Notes: a model not told the origin generated them from the sequence alone. DNA of 64,000 bases from Luteimonas aestuarii (GCF_004357985.1 NZ_SMTF01000013.1:1-64000), one strand, 5' to 3'. Positions 31,563-43,202 are shown, numbered from the stretch's first letter. Made by a program: numbers and translations.

Positions 31563-32737
31563 TCGAAGTCCGCGCTACGCCAAGACAGTTCCTGGGGATG
31601 CCCGCCACACGCTTCCTGCGCGACTACTGGCAGAAGAGGCCCGTGTTGATCCGCCAGGCGTTCCCGAGGTTCGTGTCGCCGATCGAACCCGAGGATCTTG
31701 CCGGCCTGGCCTGCGAGGAGATCGCACTCTCGCGCATCATCGAGCACGACCGCGCCAGCGACCGCTACACGCTGCGCACCGGACCGTTCGCCGAAGACGA
31801 TTTCCCCGGCATGCCCGACCACGACTGGACCCTGCTGGTGCAGGACGTCGACAAGTGGGACGCGGACGTGCGCGCCCTGCTCGACCGGTTCGACTTCCTG
31901 CCACGCTGGCGCATCGACGACATCATGGTCAGCTTCGCCGCGACCGGCGGCTCGGTCGGCGCGCACGTGGACCAGTACGACGTGTTCCTGCTGCAGGCGC
32001 AGGGCCGGCGGCAATGGCAGATCGATGCGGGTCCGAACCCCTCGAGCGGATTCCGGGACGACGCCGAACTCAAGCTGCTGCGCGCGTTCTCGCCCACCCA
32101 CGACTGGGTGCTGGAACCCGGCGACATGCTCTACCTGCCGCCGGGCGTGCCGCACCACGGCGTGGCGCTGGACCCGTGCCTGACGTTCTCGGTGGGCATG
32201 CGTGCGCCTTCCTCGGCCGAATTGATCGGCGACTGGCTCGACACCCTGCTGGCCGATGCCGACGACAGCGTCCGCTACCACGACCCGGGCCTGGTACCGC
32301 CGAAAGACCCCAACGAGATCGACGCGGCGGCGATGGCTCGCGTGGTGGAAGCACTGAACGCGCTGCGCATGCGCGACCCGGACCGCCTGGGCGACTGGTT
32401 CGGGCGCTTCATCACCCAGTATCGGAGCGTCGAGGTGTCCTCGGGCGAGGCGCCCCGCCCGCGCATCGAGGTGGAGTGGGATCTCGCGCAACGCGGCGGC
32501 ACGCTGGAACGCCACCCGTTCTCGCGCAGCGCGTGGCGCGCCGGCAATGATGGTGCGCGCCTCTATGTCGCGGGCATGGAATACGCCATGCCTGCACGCG
32601 ATGCGCGTCGCCTCGCCGCCGCCGCACGGATCGACGGCGCCCTCTATGCGTCGCTGTCGCAGGCCGCACGCGATGCCACGTTCGACCTGTACCACGCCGG
32701 CCACTACGTGCTTGCGCTGGAGGGGGAACCGACGTGA
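31559..32737 (+). CDS. roxA: Ribosomal protein L16 arginine hydroxylase (RoxA/YcfD type)
   Basis: A JmjC/cupin-type 2-oxoglutarate oxygenase that hydroxylates an arginine of ribosomal protein L16. The iron triad is His136-x-Asp138 in [10 protein letters not shown] and His199 in LPPGVPHHG. The start [22 protein letters not shown] is diagnostic of the YcfD group, and the C-terminal half gives the dimer and winged-helix regions. Length (392) is normal. The start overlaps the beta-lactamase stop by 4 bases. Confidence 0.92.
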   Translation: MIEVRATPRQFLGMPATRFLRDYWQKRPVLIRQAFPRFVSPIEPEDLAGLACEEIALSRIIEHDRASDRYTLRTGPFAEDDFPGMPDHDWTLLVQDVDKWDADVRALLDRFDFLPRWRIDDIMVSFAATGGSVGAHVDQYDVFLLQAQGRRQWQIDAGPNPSSGFRDDAELKLLRAFSPTHDWVLEPGDMLYLPPGVPHHGVALDPCLTFSVGMRAPSSAELIGDWLDTLLADADDSVRYHDPGLVPPKDPNEIDAAAMARVVEALNALRMRDPDRLGDWFGRFITQYRSVEVSSGEAPRPRIEVEWDLAQRGGTLERHPFSRSAWRAGNDGARLYVAGMEYAMPARDARRLAAAARIDGALYASLSQAARDATFDLYHAGHYVLALEGEPT

Positions 32738-32791
32738 GCGCACGGCCGTGGCGACCTGCACCAAGCGATCGTGCCGGCAGGGCCTGACCGC

Positions 32792-33688
32792 ATGTTCCGC
32801 ATCCGCAGCGCCGACCATGCCGCGGATTTCTCCGCGCTGCGTTCCGTGCGCGAGGTGGTCTTCGTGGAGGAGCAGCAGGTGCCGCGCGAGATCGAGCTCG
32901 ACGCGCTCGACGCGCAATCCCGCCACGTCATTGCCGAAGACGCGGAAGGCCGCCCAATTGGCACCGGGCGGCTCACCCCGGAACGAAAGATCGGGCGCAT
33001 GGCCGTCCTGCGCGGCTGGCGTGGCCGGGGCGTCGGGGCCGCGATGCTCCACGCGTTGCTGCGCCAGGCACGCGGCGCGGGCTGGGAATCGGTGTGTCTG
33101 CACGCGCAGGCCAATGCGGTCGCGTTCTACCGTCGCCACGGATTCGCCGCCGTCGGCGAGCGCTTCATGGAAGCCGGCATCGAGCATCAGGCGATGCGGC
33201 TGCGGCTGGATCGTCCGGTCGCCATCGAGGACCGCGAGGCTGCGGTCGCACTGACCGTGGCGCTGGTGCAGGACGCGCGCAGGCGGCTGGTCATCCGTAG
33301 CCGTGAGCTCGACCCCGGCCTGCTGGATGACGGGCAAGTGCTGGAGGCGTTGCGCACCTTTGGCACCACAGGGCGCGGCAACGAGGTGCACGTGTTGCTC
33401 CACGATGCCGCCGCCGCGCAGCGTGCCCACGCGCCGTTGCTGGTGCTGGCACAGCGCCTGCCAAGCGTGTTCGCGCTGCGCGAGGTGGACGATCCGGTGG
33501 ATCGCAACGACGCCTCGGCCTGCATCGCCAGCGATGCCGGCGGCTATTACCACCGTCCCCTCGGCCAGCGCTTCGATGGCGAAGCCGCGCTGGCAGGCGC
33601 ACCGCGTGCGCGGCAGCTGCTAGAGGCATTCGACCCGGTGTGGCAGCGTTCGCGCCCCTGCAGCGAACTGCGGGCACTGGGGTTGTAG
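32792..33688 (+). CDS. GNAT acetyltransferase with a C-terminal domain of unknown function
   Basis: Residues 1-140 are a GNAT fold with the acetyl-CoA loop VLRGWRGRGVGAAML and the helix after NAVAFYRRHGF. Residues 150-298 are a second domain (ALVQDARRRLVIRSRELDPGLL onward) not found in plain GNAT enzymes; such fusions occur in Xanthomonadaceae. I chose ATG 32792 (MFRIRSADHAADFS) because the fold starts there; GTG 32771 would add 7 residues. It is the last gene of the purB-VOC-bla-roxA series, 54 bases after roxA. The acceptor is unknown. Confidence 0.85.
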   Translation: MFRIRSADHAADFSALRSVREVVFVEEQQVPREIELDALDAQSRHVIAEDAEGRPIGTGRLTPERKIGRMAVLRGWRGRGVGAAMLHALLRQARGAGWESVCLHAQANAVAFYRRHGFAAVGERFMEAGIEHQAMRLRLDRPVAIEDREAAVALTVALVQDARRRLVIRSRELDPGLLDDGQVLEALRTFGTTGRGNEVHVLLHDAAAAQRAHAPLLVLAQRLPSVFALREVDDPVDRNDASACIASDAGGYYHRPLGQRFDGEAALAGAPRARQLLEAFDPVWQRSRPCSELRALGL

Positions 33689-33767
33689 TGTTGCGCGGAC
33701 AGCGGCCAGGACCTGCGCTGCGTTGATCTTGGCCCAAAGCATGATGCGCCGCGGCATGCGCTGCGGC

Positions 33768-33862
33768 TATAATGCGCAGTCACCGATCCGCCTGGTCCCC
33801 GGGGCAGGAAAGCCCTTCCGGATCAGGCGTTTGCCCATTACTACGAGCCCGATACGCCAGAC
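33768..33862 (+). promoter_or_regulatory. sucA -10 box and structured leader
   Basis: A perfect TATAAT lies at 33768-33773 in an otherwise GC-rich gap of 174 bases; the -35 position has no good match. The leader between it and the GTG at 33863 can fold: GATCCG with CGGATC, or in competition CGCCTG with CAGGCG, and GGGC-AGGAAA-GCCC (33802-33815). Regulation by the alternative folds is only a suggestion. Confidence 0.55.
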
Positions 33863-36721
33863 GTGGACAGTCTCCTGAAGCAGTTTGCGCAATCCTCCCA
33901 GCTCGGCGCCAACGCCGCCTACATCGAGGATCTGTACGAGCAGTACCTGGTCGATCCCGACAGCGTCGGGCCGAAATGGAAGACCTGGTTCGACGGCTTC
34001 AAGGGGCGCGAGGCCGGCGACGTGCCCCATTCCGTCGTCATGGATGCCGTGGCCAGGGCCGGCAAGGCCGCGCGCGCCGACGACAGCACCACGACTGAAA
34101 ACGCCGGGTCGCGGCAGCAGGGCGCCGTGCTCAAGCTGATCACGGCCTACCGCTCGCGCGGCCACCTGCACGCCGACATCGATCCGCTGGGCATGCTGGA
34201 GAAGCCCGACGCGCCGGACCTCGAGCTGTCCTTCCACGGCCTGTCCGACGCCCAGCTGGAACACGAGTTCAGCACCACGCCGCCCGGCGGCAGCACCACC
34301 ACCTTCGGCGGCCCGGCGCAGATGCGGCTGCGCGACCTGGTGGCCATGCTGCGTGCGACCTACTGCGGCGCGATCGGCGCCGAGTTCATGCATATCTCCG
34401 ATGCCGAGCAACGCCGCTGGATGTACGAGCGGCTGGAATCGGCTGCGGGGCGCTATGGCCGCACCGCCGACGACAAGCGCCGCATCCTTGAGCGCCTCAG
34501 CGCCGCCGAGGGCCTGGAGCGCTACCTGCACACCAAGTACGTCGGCCAGAAGCGTTTCTCGCTGGAAGGCGGCGACGCACTGATCCCCTTGCTCGACAAC
34601 ATGATCCGCCGCGCCGGCAGCGATGGCGTCAAGGACATCGTGGTCGGCATGGCCCACCGCGGCCGCCTCAACGTGCTGGTCAATACGCTGGGCAAGAACC
34701 CGCGCAAGCTGTTCGACGAGTTCGAAGGCCGGTTCGACGCCCATGGCGACGGCCGCGCCCACACCGGCGACGTGAAATACCACATGGGTTTTTCCGCCGA
34801 CCTGCAAACGCCCGGTGGCCCGGTGCACCTGGCGCTGGCGTTCAATCCCTCGCACCTGGAGATCGTCGATCCGGTGGTGGTGGGCAGCGTGCGCTCGCGC
34901 CAGCATCGCCGGGCCGACACCAGGCGCCGGCAGGTGGTGCCCGTGCTCCTGCACGGCGACGCCGCCTTCGCCGGCCAGGGCGTGGTGATGGAGCTCTTCC
35001 AGATGTCGCAGGCCCGCGGCTTCGCGGTCGGCGGTACCGTGCACATCGTGATCAACAACCAGGTGGGCTTCACCACCAGCGAGCGCCAGGACGCGCGCTC
35101 CACGCTGTACTGCACCGACGTGGCGAAGATGGTGGGCGCGCCGGTGGTGCACGTGAATGCGGATGATCCGGAAGCCGTGGTGTTCTGCGCCGAACTGGCC
35201 TTCGACTTCCGCCAGAAGTTCGGCAAGGACGTGGTGATCGACCTGGTGTGCTACCGCCGCCACGGCCACAACGAAGCCGACGAGCCCGCGGCGACGCAGC
35301 CGCTGATGTACCAGGTGATCCGCAAGCACAAGACCCCGCGCGAGCTGTACGCCGCGCGCCTGGTCGAGGAAGGCGTCGTCGATGCCGACGGTGCCAAGGC
35401 GGTGGTCGATGCCTACCGCGACAAGCTGGACAACGGCGAGGTCACCACCGAGCTGGCCGACACCAAGCCGCAGGACTACGACCTGACGATCGACTGGGAG
35501 CCACTGCTTGCGGGCACGCTCTCGAACAAGGTGGACACCACCGTCAAGCCGGCGAAGCTGAAGGCGCTGGCGAAGCAGATCAACGACATTCCCGCGGACA
35601 TCACCCTGCATCCGCGTGTCGCCAAGATCTACGAGGACCGTCGGAAGATGGCCGCCGGCGAACAGCCGGGCGACTGGGGCTTTGCCGAGAACCTCGCCTA
35701 CGCCACCCTGCTGGACGAGGGCGATCGGCTGCGTCTGGTGGGCCAGGACGCCGGCCGCGGCACCTTCTTCCATCGCCACGCCGTGCTGCACGACCAGAAG
35801 ACAGACATCGACTACCTGCCCCTGCAGCAGCTGGTGAAGACGCCGGAGGACGCGACCATCATCGACTCGCTGCTCAGCGAGGAAGCGGTGATGGCGTTCG
35901 AGTACGGCTACTCCACGTCCGAGCCGGGCACGCTGTGCATCTGGGAAGCGCAGTTCGGCGATTTCGCGAACGGCGCGCAGGTCGTCATCGACCAGTTCAT
36001 CTCGTCGGGCGAGGCCAAGTGGGAACGGCTGTGCGGCCTGGCGCTGTTCCTGCCGCACGGCTACGAAGGCCAGGGCCCGGAACACAGTTCGGCGCGGCTG
36101 GAGCGCTTCCTGCAGCTGTGCGCGCTGGAGAACATGCAGGTCTGCGTGCCGACCACGCCGGCGCAGGCCTTCCACATGATCCGCCGGCAGATGCGCATGC
36201 CCACCCGCAAGCCGCTGGTGGTGATGACGCCGAAGTCGCTGCTGCGCCACAAGCTGGCGGTGTCGACCCTCGACGAGCTGGCCAAGGGCGAGTTCCAGCA
36301 CCTGATCCCGGACACCACCGCCGACGCGAAGAAGGTCAGGCGCGTGGTGGTGTGCTCGGGCAAGGTCTACTACGACCTGCTGGAAGAAGCGCAGAAGCAG
36401 AAGCTGAAGGATGTGGCGCTGGTGCGCGTGGAGCAGCTGTACCCGTTCCCGCGCGAGATGCTCACGGCCGAGCTCGAGCGCCTGTCGAAGGCGCGCGAGG
36501 TGATCTGGTGCCAGGAAGAGCCGCAGAACCAGGGCGCGTGGTACCAGATCAAGCACCACTTCGAACCCTGCCTGGCCGCTGGCCAGACCCTGCATTACGC
36601 CGGTCGCGGCCGCTCGCCCTCGCCCGCGGCGGGCCACTACAACGACCACGTCGCCGAACAGCAGGCGCTGATCGCCGACGCCCTGGTCAACCCGGCGACC
36701 GGCAAGGTCGCCGCCGAATAA
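33863..36721 (+). CDS. sucA: 2-oxoglutarate dehydrogenase, E1 component
   Basis: Thiamine-diphosphate enzyme that decarboxylates 2-oxoglutarate and reductively succinylates the E2 lipoyl group. The 952-residue chain has [13 protein letters not shown], the cofactor segment [15 protein letters not shown] to [11 protein letters not shown], and [21 protein letters not shown]. The N-terminal [23 protein letters not shown] is the E2-interacting helix. The start is GTG at 33863 (VDSLLKQF), since no ATG lies close. It is the first gene of sucA-sucB-lpdA; sucB follows after 37 bases. Confidence 0.96.
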   Translation: MDSLLKQFAQSSQLGANAAYIEDLYEQYLVDPDSVGPKWKTWFDGFKGREAGDVPHSVVMDAVARAGKAARADDSTTTENAGSRQQGAVLKLITAYRSRGHLHADIDPLGMLEKPDAPDLELSFHGLSDAQLEHEFSTTPPGGSTTTFGGPAQMRLRDLVAMLRATYCGAIGAEFMHISDAEQRRWMYERLESAAGRYGRTADDKRRILERLSAAEGLERYLHTKYVGQKRFSLEGGDALIPLLDNMIRRAGSDGVKDIVVGMAHRGRLNVLVNTLGKNPRKLFDEFEGRFDAHGDGRAHTGDVKYHMGFSADLQTPGGPVHLALAFNPSHLEIVDPVVVGSVRSRQHRRADTRRRQVVPVLLHGDAAFAGQGVVMELFQMSQARGFAVGGTVHIVINNQVGFTTSERQDARSTLYCTDVAKMVGAPVVHVNADDPEAVVFCAELAFDFRQKFGKDVVIDLVCYRRHGHNEADEPAATQPLMYQVIRKHKTPRELYAARLVEEGVVDADGAKAVVDAYRDKLDNGEVTTELADTKPQDYDLTIDWEPLLAGTLSNKVDTTVKPAKLKALAKQINDIPADITLHPRVAKIYEDRRKMAAGEQPGDWGFAENLAYATLLDEGDRLRLVGQDAGRGTFFHRHAVLHDQKTDIDYLPLQQLVKTPEDATIIDSLLSEEAVMAFEYGYSTSEPGTLCIWEAQFGDFANGAQVVIDQFISSGEAKWERLCGLALFLPHGYEGQGPEHSSARLERFLQLCALENMQVCVPTTPAQAFHMIRRQMRMPTRKPLVVMTPKSLLRHKLAVSTLDELAKGEFQHLIPDTTADAKKVRRVVVCSGKVYYDLLEEAQKQKLKDVALVRVEQLYPFPREMLTAELERLSKAREVIWCQEEPQNQGAWYQIKHHFEPCLAAGQTLHYAGRGRSPSPAAGHYNDHVAEQQALIADALVNPATGKVAAE

Positions 36722-36758
36722 CCCCCTTTTCCACGCAGTCCTGCCAGGAAGCCGCCCG

Positions 36759-37994
36759 ATGGCCACCGAAATCAAAGTCCCCGTCCTGCCGGAGTCCGTC
36801 TCCGACGCCACCATCGCCAGCTGGCACAAGAAGCCCGGCGACGCGGTCAAGCGCGACGAGAACATCGTCGACCTCGAGACCGACAAGGTGGTGCTGGAAG
36901 TGCCCTCGACCGTCGACGGCGTACTGAAGGAAATCAAGTTCGAGGAAGGCGCCACGGTGACCAGCGCGCAGGTCATCGCCGTGATCGAGGAAGGCGCGGC
37001 GGCCGCGCCGTCCGCCGAATCCGGCAGCAAGGGCAAGGACGCGCCCGCCGCCGGTGCCGAGGAAGTGCAGTCGAAGGCATCGGCGAAGAGGGCCGATGAC
37101 GCCGCGCCCTCCTCCACCAAGCCGCAGGCCTCCGCGGGCAAGCCCAGCGACCTGCCACCCGGCGCGCGCTTCACCGCCGAGACCCGTGGCATCGATCCGT
37201 CGCAGGTCGAAGGCACCGGTCGTCGCGGCGCGGTGACCAAGGAAGACCTGGTCAATTACGCCAGCGGCAAGACCGCCGGCGTGTCCGGTGGCGCGCGTCC
37301 GGAAGAGCGCGTGCCGATGACCCGCATCCGCAAGCGCATCGCCGAGCGCCTGATGCAGTCGAAGAACTCCATCGCCATGCTGACCTCGTTCAACGAGGTC
37401 AACCTGTCGAACGTGATGGCCCTGCGCAAGCAATTGGGCGAACAGTTCCAGAAGGACACCGGCGTCAAGCTCGGCTTCATGAGCTTCTTCGCCAAGGCCG
37501 CGGCCAATGCGCTGCAGCGCCACCCGGTGGTCAATGCCTCGGTCGATGGCGACGACATCATCTACCACGGCTACGCCGACATCTCGGTGGCCATCTCCAC
37601 CGACAAGGGCCTGGTCACGCCGGTGCTGCGCAACGTCGAGCGCATGTCGTTCGCCGACATCGAGAAGGGCATCGCCGACTTCGCCGTGGCCTCGCGCCAG
37701 GGCGGCCTGAAGCTGGAAGACCTGCAGGGCGGCACCTTCACCATCACCAACGGTGGCACCTTCGGCTCGCTGATGTCTACGCCGATCGTCAACCCGCCGC
37801 AGTCGGCGATCCTGGGCATGCACGCCATCAAGGAACGCGCCATCGTCGAGAACGGCCAGGTCATCGCCGCGCCGATGATGTACATCGCGCTGAGCTACGA
37901 CCACCGCATCATCGACGGCAAGGACGCGGTGCTGTTCCTGGTGGACATCAAGAACCAGCTCGAGAACCCCGGCCGGATGGTGCTGGGGCTCTGA
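36759..37994 (+). CDS. sucB: 2-oxoglutarate dehydrogenase, E2 (dihydrolipoamide succinyltransferase)
   Basis: Core of the complex, transferring succinyl to CoA. One lipoyl domain (residues 1-80) carries Lys43 in ETDKVVLEV. An Ala/Lys-rich linker follows, then the E1/E3-binding domain near residues 130-165 ([20 protein letters not shown]), and the catalytic domain with [13 protein letters not shown] holding the active histidine. The 411-residue length fits. It is 37 bases behind sucA and separated from lpdA by a 142-base double-hairpin repeat. Confidence 0.96.
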   Translation: MATEIKVPVLPESVSDATIASWHKKPGDAVKRDENIVDLETDKVVLEVPSTVDGVLKEIKFEEGATVTSAQVIAVIEEGAAAAPSAESGSKGKDAPAAGAEEVQSKASAKRADDAAPSSTKPQASAGKPSDLPPGARFTAETRGIDPSQVEGTGRRGAVTKEDLVNYASGKTAGVSGGARPEERVPMTRIRKRIAERLMQSKNSIAMLTSFNEVNLSNVMALRKQLGEQFQKDTGVKLGFMSFFAKAAANALQRHPVVNASVDGDDIIYHGYADISVAISTDKGLVTPVLRNVERMSFADIEKGIADFAVASRQGGLKLEDLQGGTFTITNGGTFGSLMSTPIVNPPQSAILGMHAIKERAIVENGQVIAAPMMYIALSYDHRIIDGKDAVLFLVDIKNQLENPGRMVLGL

Positions 37995-38003
37995 TGCACC
38001 GTG

Positions 38004-39610
<1,607 letters not shown>

Positions 39611-39615
39611 TTTTT

Positions 39616-39726
39616 CCTTCTCCCTCCGGGAGAAGGTGGCGCAACGCGCCGGATGAGGGTACGGAGCGCTGGAAGCGGCATGCCTACGCCGCACCCTCAC
39701 CCCACCCCTTCTCCGGCGGGAGAGGG
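39616..39726 (-). repeat. Double-hairpin intergenic repeat downstream of lpdA
   Basis: CCTTCTCCC (39616-39624) pairs with GGGAGAAGG (39628-39636), and at the other end CCTTCTCC-like sequence pairs imperfectly with GGGAGAGGG (39718-39726). ATGAGGGT and GCACCCTCAC lie inside. It is the reverse-complement counterpart of the 38004-38145 element. The 5' stem starts right after TTTTT at 39611-39615, downstream of the lpdA stop. Confidence 0.8.
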
Positions 39727-39734
39727 ATTTACGC

Positions 39735-40328
39735 ATGAAATCGATCTGCGTCTATTGCGGTTCTAACGCCGGCAGCAAGCCGATCTACGCCAACCGCGCC
39801 GCCGCGCTGGGCGATCGCATCGCCAAGGAAGGGCTGCGCCTGGTGTATGGCGGCGGCAACGTCGGGCTGATGGGCATCGTTGCCGATGCCGTGCTCGAAG
39901 CCGGCGGTGAAGTGACTGGCGTCATCCCGCGGCAATTGGCCGACTGGGAAGTCGCGCACCGTGGCGTGACCGAGCTCGAGATCGTGGACTCGATGCATGC
40001 CCGCAAGTCGCGCATGTTCGACCTGGCTGATGCCTTCGTCGCCCTGCCCGGCGGCTTCGGCACCATGGAAGAGATTTTCGAGATGCTGACCTGGCGGCAG
40101 CTCGGCATCGGCAACAAACCCTGCGCGTTCCTCGACATCGACCGCTTCTACGAGCCGTTGATCGGCATGATCGACCGCATGGTGGAAGAGCGCTTCCTGC
40201 ACCCCGAACAGCGCCAGGACTTGTGGCATGGGGACGATATCGACGCGATGCTGCAGTGGATGCGGGATTACACGCCTGCTCGGGCTGAGAAGTGGATCGA
40301 TGAGAAGCGTCGCAACGCGACGCGGTAG
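39735..40328 (+). CDS. LOG-family (TIGR00730) protein, cytokinin phosphoribohydrolase type
   Basis: A 197-residue Rossmann-fold enzyme. The diagnostic motif PGGFGTMEE and the upstream YGGGNVGLMGIVADAV are both present, as is CVYCGSNAG at the start. Members hydrolyse nucleoside 5'-monophosphates to base and ribose 5-phosphate; in bacteria the role is often AMP or modified-nucleotide clean-up. It is 124 bases after lpdA, beyond a repeat, and is probably a separate unit. Confidence 0.9.
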   Translation: MKSICVYCGSNAGSKPIYANRAAALGDRIAKEGLRLVYGGGNVGLMGIVADAVLEAGGEVTGVIPRQLADWEVAHRGVTELEIVDSMHARKSRMFDLADAFVALPGGFGTMEEIFEMLTWRQLGIGNKPCAFLDIDRFYEPLIGMIDRMVEERFLHPEQRQDLWHGDDIDAMLQWMRDYTPARAEKWIDEKRRNATR

Positions 40329-40549
40329 CAGGGTGCGCATCCAGCATCCGCCGATCGAAGCCACTGGGTCCCGGCTTGCATCCACCGCGGAGCGGACGAC
40401 CGCCGTCAAGGTCAAGAGCGTTCCGCCCTGAAGGGCGGGTTACTTCCTTTGCAGGCACACTGCGTAGCGAACGGCGCAGCCGGTCAAGAAAGCGGCCAAA
40501 GAAATGCCTTTCCCCGGCGAACCTAACCGATTTCGTCTGTCTCGACGGG

Positions 40550-40605
40550 ATTTTTCGACAGGACATCCGTGTCCTGTCGAAAAACGGCCGGCTTCCCTGC
40601 CGGCC
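40550..40605. repeat. Two adjacent perfect hairpins
   Basis: TTTTTCGACAGGACA (40550-40564) and TGTCCTGTCGAAAAA (40569-40583) form a perfect 15-bp stem with a 4-base loop. Directly after it, CGGCCGGC (40584-40591) and GCCGGCCG (40598-40605) form an 8-bp stem. The T-run is on the 5' arm and the A-run on the 3' arm, opposite to an intrinsic terminator on either strand, so this is called a repeat and not a terminator. Confidence 0.85.
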
Positions 40606-40661
40606 GCCCTCCGGGTCTTCCAGCAGCAATTGCTGCTCAACGTAGATCAACAGCCCGGCAA

Positions 40662-40813
40662 CCGTCATCCCGGCGCACACCGGGACCCAGCGCCTCTTCG
40701 CAGCGCAATGCGCACACCTCAACACTTTGCTTTTCCGCATCAGCACTTTGCTTTTCCGCATCCGAACCGCAAGAATCGAAGACACTGGATCCCGGTGTCC
40801 GCCGGGATAGCGG
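40662..40813. repeat. MITE-like inverted-repeat element
   Basis: Arms of about 38 bases (40662-40700 and 40777-40813) are near-complementary: CCGTCATCCCGGCG with ACACCGGGACCCAG on the left against the reverse complement CCGCTATCCCGGCG with ACACCGGGATCCAG. They enclose about 76 bases. No transposase is encoded, so it would depend on an outside enzyme if mobile. The right arm ends 10 bases before the start codon of the reductase gene. Confidence 0.75.
40723..40764. repeat. 21-base tandem repeat, two copies
   Basis: CACTTTGCTTTTCCGCATC occurs at 40723-40741 and again at 40744-40762, a period of 21 with the same 19 bases. It lies within the inverted-repeat element and would be prone to slippage. 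Two copies are too few for a CRISPR array. Confidence 0.9.
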
Positions 40814-40823
40814 AATCCAAGAT

Positions 40824-41816
40824 ATGCCGACACCCGACCGCTTCAACGCCTTCCGCATCCACAACAACGCCGCCGGCTATCGCGGCGGCATCGAGCAGAT
40901 GGCGATCGATGCCCTTTCCCCCGGCGAGATCGTGGTCGAGGTCGCGCACTCGTCCGTCAACTACAAGGACGCGCTGGCGGGCACCGGCAAGGGCAAGATC
41001 CTGCGTTCGTTCCCGCTGGTCGGCGGCATCGACCTCGCAGGTCACGTCGTTCGTTCCAGCGACCCCACCTTCAAGGAAGGCGACGCGGTGCTCGTCACCG
41101 GCTGCGGCCTCAGCGAAACCCGCGACGGCGGCTATGCCGAGTACGCGCGCATCGAATCGCAGTGGGCCATTCCCCTGCCCGCCGGGCTGAGTTTGCGCGA
41201 AAGCATGATCCTCGGCACCGCGGGTTTCACCGCCGCACTTGCGCTGCTGCGCATGACCGAGAACCGGCAGTCGCCGGAACTCGGCCCGCTGGCGGTGACC
41301 GGCGCCACCGGTGGCGTTGGCTCACTGGCGGTCGATATCTTCAGCAGCGCCGGCTACGCCGTGCATGCGATCAGCGGCAAACCGGACGCCGCGGGTTACC
41401 TGAAGGAAATCGGCGCTGCCGAAGTGCTTGGACGCGAAGCGCTGGCGACCACGCGGCCCATGGACACCGCGCGCTTCGGTGGTGGCCTGGACAACGTCGG
41501 CGGCACGATGCTGGCCAGCCTGCTTGCACAGACCAAGCCCTACGGTAATGTCGCAAGCGCCGGTCTTGCCGCTTCGCACGAGCTGCCGGCCACGGTGATG
41601 CCCTTCATCATCCGCGGTGTTTCGCTGCTGGGCGTGGCCTCGGCCGGTACCGCACGCGACCTGCGCGACGAGGTCTGGCGTCGGTTGGCCAGCGACTGGA
41701 AGCCGCGCCACCTTGGTCGCATCTGCACCCGGGAGGCCTCGCTCGCGGAACTGCCCGACGTCTTCGGCACCCTGCTCGCCGGCGGTGGCTTCGGGCGGAC
41801 CCTGGTCACGCTGTAG
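40824..41816 (+). CDS. acuI: MDR-family oxidoreductase, AcuI/YhdH type
   Basis: A 330-residue zinc-free medium-chain reductase that binds NADPH through TGATGGVGSLAVDIF. The start FNAFRIHNNAAGYRGGIEQM, the HSSVNYKDALAGTGKGKILRSFPLVGGIDLAG stretch and the closing LGRICTREASLAELPDVF are characteristic of the YhdH/AcuI group, which reduces acryloyl-CoA to propionyl-CoA and similar enals. The ATG at 40824 is chosen since sequence before it is repeat DNA. It is transcribed alone. Confidence 0.88.
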   Translation: MPTPDRFNAFRIHNNAAGYRGGIEQMAIDALSPGEIVVEVAHSSVNYKDALAGTGKGKILRSFPLVGGIDLAGHVVRSSDPTFKEGDAVLVTGCGLSETRDGGYAEYARIESQWAIPLPAGLSLRESMILGTAGFTAALALLRMTENRQSPELGPLAVTGATGGVGSLAVDIFSSAGYAVHAISGKPDAAGYLKEIGAAEVLGREALATTRPMDTARFGGGLDNVGGTMLASLLAQTKPYGNVASAGLAASHELPATVMPFIIRGVSLLGVASAGTARDLRDEVWRRLASDWKPRHLGRICTREASLAELPDVFGTLLAGGGFGRTLVTL

Positions 41817-41825
41817 GCATCCGGC

Positions 41826-41853
41826 TTGCGGGCGCGTCCATCGCCGTTACAAT
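41826..41853 (+). promoter_or_regulatory. Probable pilH promoter
   Basis: TTGCGG (41826-41831) and TACAAT (41848-41853) with a 16-base spacer lie 27 bases before the ATG of the response regulator at 41880. Confidence 0.55.
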
Positions 41854-41879
41854 CCGGACAGCCAACAACGGGGACTCTC

Positions 41880-42263
41880 ATGGCGCGCATCCTGATCGTC
41901 GACGACTCGCCGTCGCAACTGATGGGCATCCGCCGCATCGTGGAGAAACTCGGCCACGAGGCGCTGACTGCCGAAGACGGTGCTGCGGGCGTCGAGGTCG
42001 CGAAGCGTGAGTTGCCCGACCTGGTGCTGATGGACGTGGTGATGCCGAACCTCAACGGTTTCCAGGCCACCCGTTCGCTCACGCGCGACCCCTCTACCAA
42101 GCACATCCCGGTGATCCTGGTAACCACCAAGGACCAGGACACCGACCGCGTCTGGGGCATGCGCCAAGGGGCGAAGGCCTACCTGACCAAGCCTTTCAGC
42201 GAAGCCGAACTGTCCGAGATGATCCTCGGCACGATTGGTGCGGGTACCACCGACGAGGGCTGA
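41880..42263 (+). CDS. pilH: PilH-like single-domain response regulator
   Basis: A 127-residue CheY-type receiver without output domain. The phosphoacceptor is Asp52 in LVLMDVVMPNLNGFQATR; the acidic pair in IVDDS, Thr in VTTKDQDTDRVWG and Lys in LTKPFS complete the site. VTTKDQ-TD-VWGMRQGA is shared with PilH of the Pseudomonas twitching-motility Chp system. No other pil or chp genes are near, so pairing with the Chp kinase is by homology only. The gene is convergent with cbpA, 26 bases away. Confidence 0.85.
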   Translation: MARILIVDDSPSQLMGIRRIVEKLGHEALTAEDGAAGVEVAKRELPDLVLMDVVMPNLNGFQATRSLTRDPSTKHIPVILVTTKDQDTDRVWGMRQGAKAYLTKPFSEAELSEMILGTIGAGTTDEG

Positions 42264-42289
42264 CCCGCGCCGCATGGCTGTCGCCGCCG

Positions 42290-43186
42290 TCAGGGCCGGC
42301 GCCAGTCGTCGGCGAACGCCTCCCTGATCCTTTCATAGGCTTCGCGCTGCCTGAGGTCGTGCGGCGTGGGCGCCTGGATTTCCAGTTCAACGATCTGGTC
42401 TCCCGCCGTCCCGGTCGCCCCCGCTGGCAGGCCACGGCCACGCAGCCTCAGCTTGCGGCCCGCCTCCGATTCCTTCGGCACCTTCAGCTCCACGTCACCG
42501 CCGAGCGTGGGCACGTTGACCGTCGCTCCCAGCGCCGCTTCCCAGGGTGCCACCGGCAGGGTGTAGATGATGTTGCGTCCGTCCACCTCGAAGCGTGGGT
42601 GTGCGGCGTACTCGATCTCCAGCAGCAGGTCGCCGCCGCGCTGGCCCTGCTTCGCCAGCCGGATCACCTGCCCCGGACGGATGCCCTTCGGCACGCGCAC
42701 CTCGAACGTCTTGCCGCCCACGCCCACGCGCACGCTGTCGCCGTGGAACACGCTCTCCAGCGAGACGGCGAGCCTGGCGCGGGTGTCGCCCGGCGGCTGG
42801 GGGCCGCGTGGCTGCGCGCGACCGCCGCCACCCCGACGGAACATGCTCTCGAAGAAATCGCTGAAGCCGCCGCCCGCGCCACCGCCAGCGAAAATCTCCT
42901 CGAAATCGACTCCGCCCGGCCCACCGCCGAATCCCCCCGGCGGCGGCTGCACGTCGTCGCCCGGCCGGTATCCGCGCGCGCGCAGCTGGTCGTAGGCCAC
43001 GCGCTTCTGCGGGTCGCGCAGCGCTTCGTAGGCCTCGTTGACTGCCTTGAACTTGTCCTCGGCCCCGGCCTCCTTGCTGACGTCCGGGTGGTACTTGCGC
43101 GCCAGCCGGCGATAGGCGGACTTGATCTCCGCCTCGCCTGCGTTCGGCTCGACGCCGAGGATGTCGTAGTAATCCTTGAACTGCAT
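42290..43186 (-). CDS. cbpA: DnaJ-family co-chaperone, CbpA type
   Basis: A 298-residue class II J protein. The J domain (residues 4-70) contains HPD at 33-35; a Gly/Phe/Pro-rich linker (PPPGGFGGGPGGVDFEEIFAGG) follows, and the two C-terminal substrate-binding domains begin near residue 135. There is no CxxCxGxG zinc domain, which separates CbpA from DnaJ. Start ATG 43186 gives the standard MQFKDYYDILGV. It lies 71 bases downstream of hsp20 on the same strand, past a hairpin, so heat-shock control through the hsp20 promoter is plausible. Confidence 0.93.
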   Translation of the reverse strand: MQFKDYYDILGVEPNAGEAEIKSAYRRLARKYHPDVSKEAGAEDKFKAVNEAYEALRDPQKRVAYDQLRARGYRPGDDVQPPPGGFGGGPGGVDFEEIFAGGGAGGGFSDFFESMFRRGGGGRAQPRGPQPPGDTRARLAVSLESVFHGDSVRVGVGGKTFEVRVPKGIRPGQVIRLAKQGQRGGDLLLEIEYAAHPRFEVDGRNIIYTLPVAPWEAALGATVNVPTLGGDVELKVPKESEAGRKLRLRGRGLPAGATGTAGDQIVELEIQAPTPHDLRQREAYERIREAFADDWRRP

Positions 43187-43202
43187 GCTCGCTCCAGCCG
43201 CA

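Larger units (their letters stand above)
40329..40823. other. Repeat-rich non-coding stretch of 495 bases
   Basis: No convincing gene lies here. It contains, in order: a hairpin CCGCCC-TGAA-GGGCGG (40423-40438) that opens a segment with TTACTTCCTTTG and AAAGAAATGCC, reminiscent of a multi-copy Xanthomonadaceae intergenic segment; two adjacent perfect hairpins (40550-40605); a perfect 16-base palindrome AGCAGCAATTGCTGCT (40622-40637); and an inverted-repeat element (40662-40813) enclosing a 21-base tandem repeat. The stretch looks like stacked repeat insertions between the LOG and reductase genes. Confidence 0.8.

Noticed and set aside
40550..40583. Intrinsic terminator
   Set aside because: The stem is perfect, but the T-run is on the 5' arm and the A-run on the 3' arm, and no T-tract follows on either strand.
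40723..40764. CRISPR remnant
   Set aside because: Two copies with a period of 21 leave only 2 bases between them; no spacers, leader or cas genes exist.
40504..40823. A possible small protein starting MPFPGEPNRFRLSRRDFS
   Set aside because: It lies within repeat elements, has no ribosome binding site and its frame runs on into acuI in another phase. Peptides like this are commonly over-annotated from Xanthomonadaceae intergenic repeats.
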